NCBI RefSeq assembly: GCF_900105115.1
Contig: NZ_FNRV01000002.1
Span: forward strand, 1-64,000
DNA length: 64,000 bases
Direction: 5' to 3'
Origin: Pseudomonas mohnii
GTDB taxonomy: Bacteria > Pseudomonadota > Gammaproteobacteria > Pseudomonadales > Pseudomonadaceae
Positions 63,128-64,000 of the stretch are shown here, in pieces; the first letter of the stretch is position 1; each line of letters opens with the position of its first letter. Position numbers and translations under genes: made by a program. The notes beneath the pieces were generated by a model that searched no databases, was not told the DNA's origin, and saw only the letters and a list, made by a program, of their open reading frames with translations.

Positions 63128-64000
63128 TCACCAGTTGGTGTGTCCATGGATGTTTGGAAAACCCAGCTTGAAGGTCGTGATCTTACCCGGGCGGCTATTA
63201 ACTTCTGCGACTCCCTGATGCAAACTCATGATTGATTTCACAATGGCTAAACCAAGCCCGGTACTTCCTCCAGCGCGCGAATGATGAGTGTCAACTCGAT
63301 AAAAGCGATCGAATAAGTGCGGTAGGTGTTGAGGTTCAATACCTGCGCCTCGGTTGGCTACATGTAGCGAGACTTCTGTGGCATGGACTTCGATGGTGAT
63401 TGTGATGGCTTGGCCTACTGGGCAATGGCGGATTGCATTGGACATCAGGTTGGAAATTGCCCGCTGAATCATCAACCGATCACCAATGGTCGACCCCCTG
63501 CCAGTAACGCTCACGCTGATCTGTTTATCTTCCGCCGACAGTGAAAACAGATTGATGACCTTCAAGGCTTCATCCTCCAGAGCAATGGTCTCAAACGGGA
63601 CCAGCGCAGCGGGATGACTGACCTGTGCCAGGAAAAGCATGTCCGAGACAATCCGGGCTACGCGCCCAAGCTCTTCGGTGGAGGACTCCAAAACCGCTTT
63701 GTACTCCTCGGCCGGCCTCTCCCGGGACAACGTCACCTGGGCTTTGCCCATCAGGTTGGAAATGGGTGCTCGTAGTTCGTGGGCCAAGTCATCGGAGAAC
63801 TGCGACAACTGCTGAACATCGCTGTCTAGTCGGTGCAGCATGAAGTTGATGCCATGGGCCAGTTCGCTGAGCTCCTGCGGCATCTTGACCACCGAGAGTC
63901 GATGGCTGAGGTCCTGAGCAGAGATCATGGCGGCCACCTTGCGAAACTCCCGCAGCGGCGCGAGCCCCCGTTTTACCACTGCCCAGGCACTGAGGCCGAT
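63128..64000 (-). CDS. Heavy-metal sensor histidine kinase, partial (CzcS/CopS-like)
   Basis: The frame continues to the right edge, so the N-terminus is outside the window. The 290 residues include the end of a membrane segment, HAMP, H box FSDDLAHELRAPISNLMGKA, N box ISNLMSNAIRHCP, G1 box NRGAGIE and F box FDRFYRVD. It belongs to the heavy-metal kinase group of CopS and CzcS. It faces the regulator gene at 61791, with the PtrA-DUF2790 gene between. Confidence 0.9.
   Translation of the reverse strand: MGLSAWAVVKRGLAPLREFRKVAAMISAQDLSHRLSVVKMPQELSELAHGINFMLHRLDSDVQQLSQFSDDLAHELRAPISNLMGKAQVTLSRERPAEEYKAVLESSTEELGRVARIVSDMLFLAQVSHPAALVPFETIALEDEALKVINLFSLSAEDKQISVSVTGRGSTIGDRLMIQRAISNLMSNAIRHCPVGQAITITIEVHATEVSLHVANRGAGIEPQHLPHLFDRFYRVDTHHSRAGGSTGLGLAIVKSIMSLHQGVAEVNSRPGKITTFKLGFPNIHGHTNW

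Noticed and set aside
1..64000. tRNA or rRNA genes
   Set aside because: No cloverleaf with a CCA-type end or TTCGA loop pattern and no rRNA-like sequence was noticed, including next to the mobile elements.

Overview
The window looks like chromosomal DNA of a Pseudomonas of the fluorescens/putida type. The evidence is a family of proteins typical of that genus (PtrA-like and DUF2790 periplasmic proteins, CopABCD/CopRS, a FlgB-like protein) and GC-rich codon use in the polysaccharide genes. It falls into three blocks.

Block 1 (about 1-21,000) builds the cell surface. It starts with the 3' end of a secreted or surface protein gene. Then comes a polysaccharide cluster of the ABC-transporter (Wzm/Wzt) kind: wzm, an MBOAT/SGNH acylation pair, an rmd-like reductase, two or three glycosyltransferases, a coiled-coil methyltransferase, wzt and a manC/algA-type GDP-mannose gene. 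After a strip of debris (group II intron RT fragment, transposase tail, DUF4214 fragment, broken toxin-antitoxin pair) there is a second glycan operon: glycosyltransferase, acyltransferase, a BKACE/DUF849 enzyme and a DegT aminotransferase. It is followed by two DUF4214 surface-protein genes, one dead and one intact. The pairing of an ABC-exported O-polysaccharide with large secreted repeat proteins recalls systems in which O-antigen anchors a surface layer.

Block 2 (13,029-25,059) is defined by three copies of one 38-bp Tn3-family terminal repeat. An intact tnpA lies beside a dead resolvase gene, and two tnpA tail remnants show repeated insertion and rearrangement. The right-hand repeat cuts straight into a dmeF-type metal efflux gene.

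Block 3 (25,060-64,000) is a heavy-metal island. It carries copA-copB with a small Met/His protein, copZ, a Cu+/Ag+ P-type ATPase, a DUF2933 protein, a cupredoxin, PtrA-like proteins, copRS and copCD. Five matching operators (consensus ATTACATTTCTGTCAG) tie most of these to CopR. Two inverted copies of a cus-type tripartite efflux operon follow. The right copy is complete (OMF, MFP with CusF-like tail, RND pump, CusF). The left copy has lost about 2.2 kb, which fuses its outer-membrane gene to its pump gene. Between the copies sit Tn7-like remnants: an orphan tnsA, two arrays of repeated terminal motifs around three small genes, and an AbrB-ParS fusion antitoxin with no toxin. To the right lie a Zn/Cd/Pb ATPase with a MerR-type promoter, a zinc-ribbon protein, czcD, a retropepsin-like protease, an eptA lipid A phosphoethanolamine transferase placed on the ruins of czcCB, an OmpR-type regulator with an 8-bp tandem repeat upstream, a PtrA-DUF2790 protein and a sensor kinase that runs off the end.

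Functionally, periplasmic copper is oxidised or bound by CopA, CopB, CopC, the cupredoxin and CusF. Cytoplasmic copper is chaperoned by CopZ and expelled by the P-type ATPase. Cus-type and CDF/ATPase systems export other or overlapping metals, and EptA alters lipid A charge. All family assignments were made by reading motifs; no database search was run.
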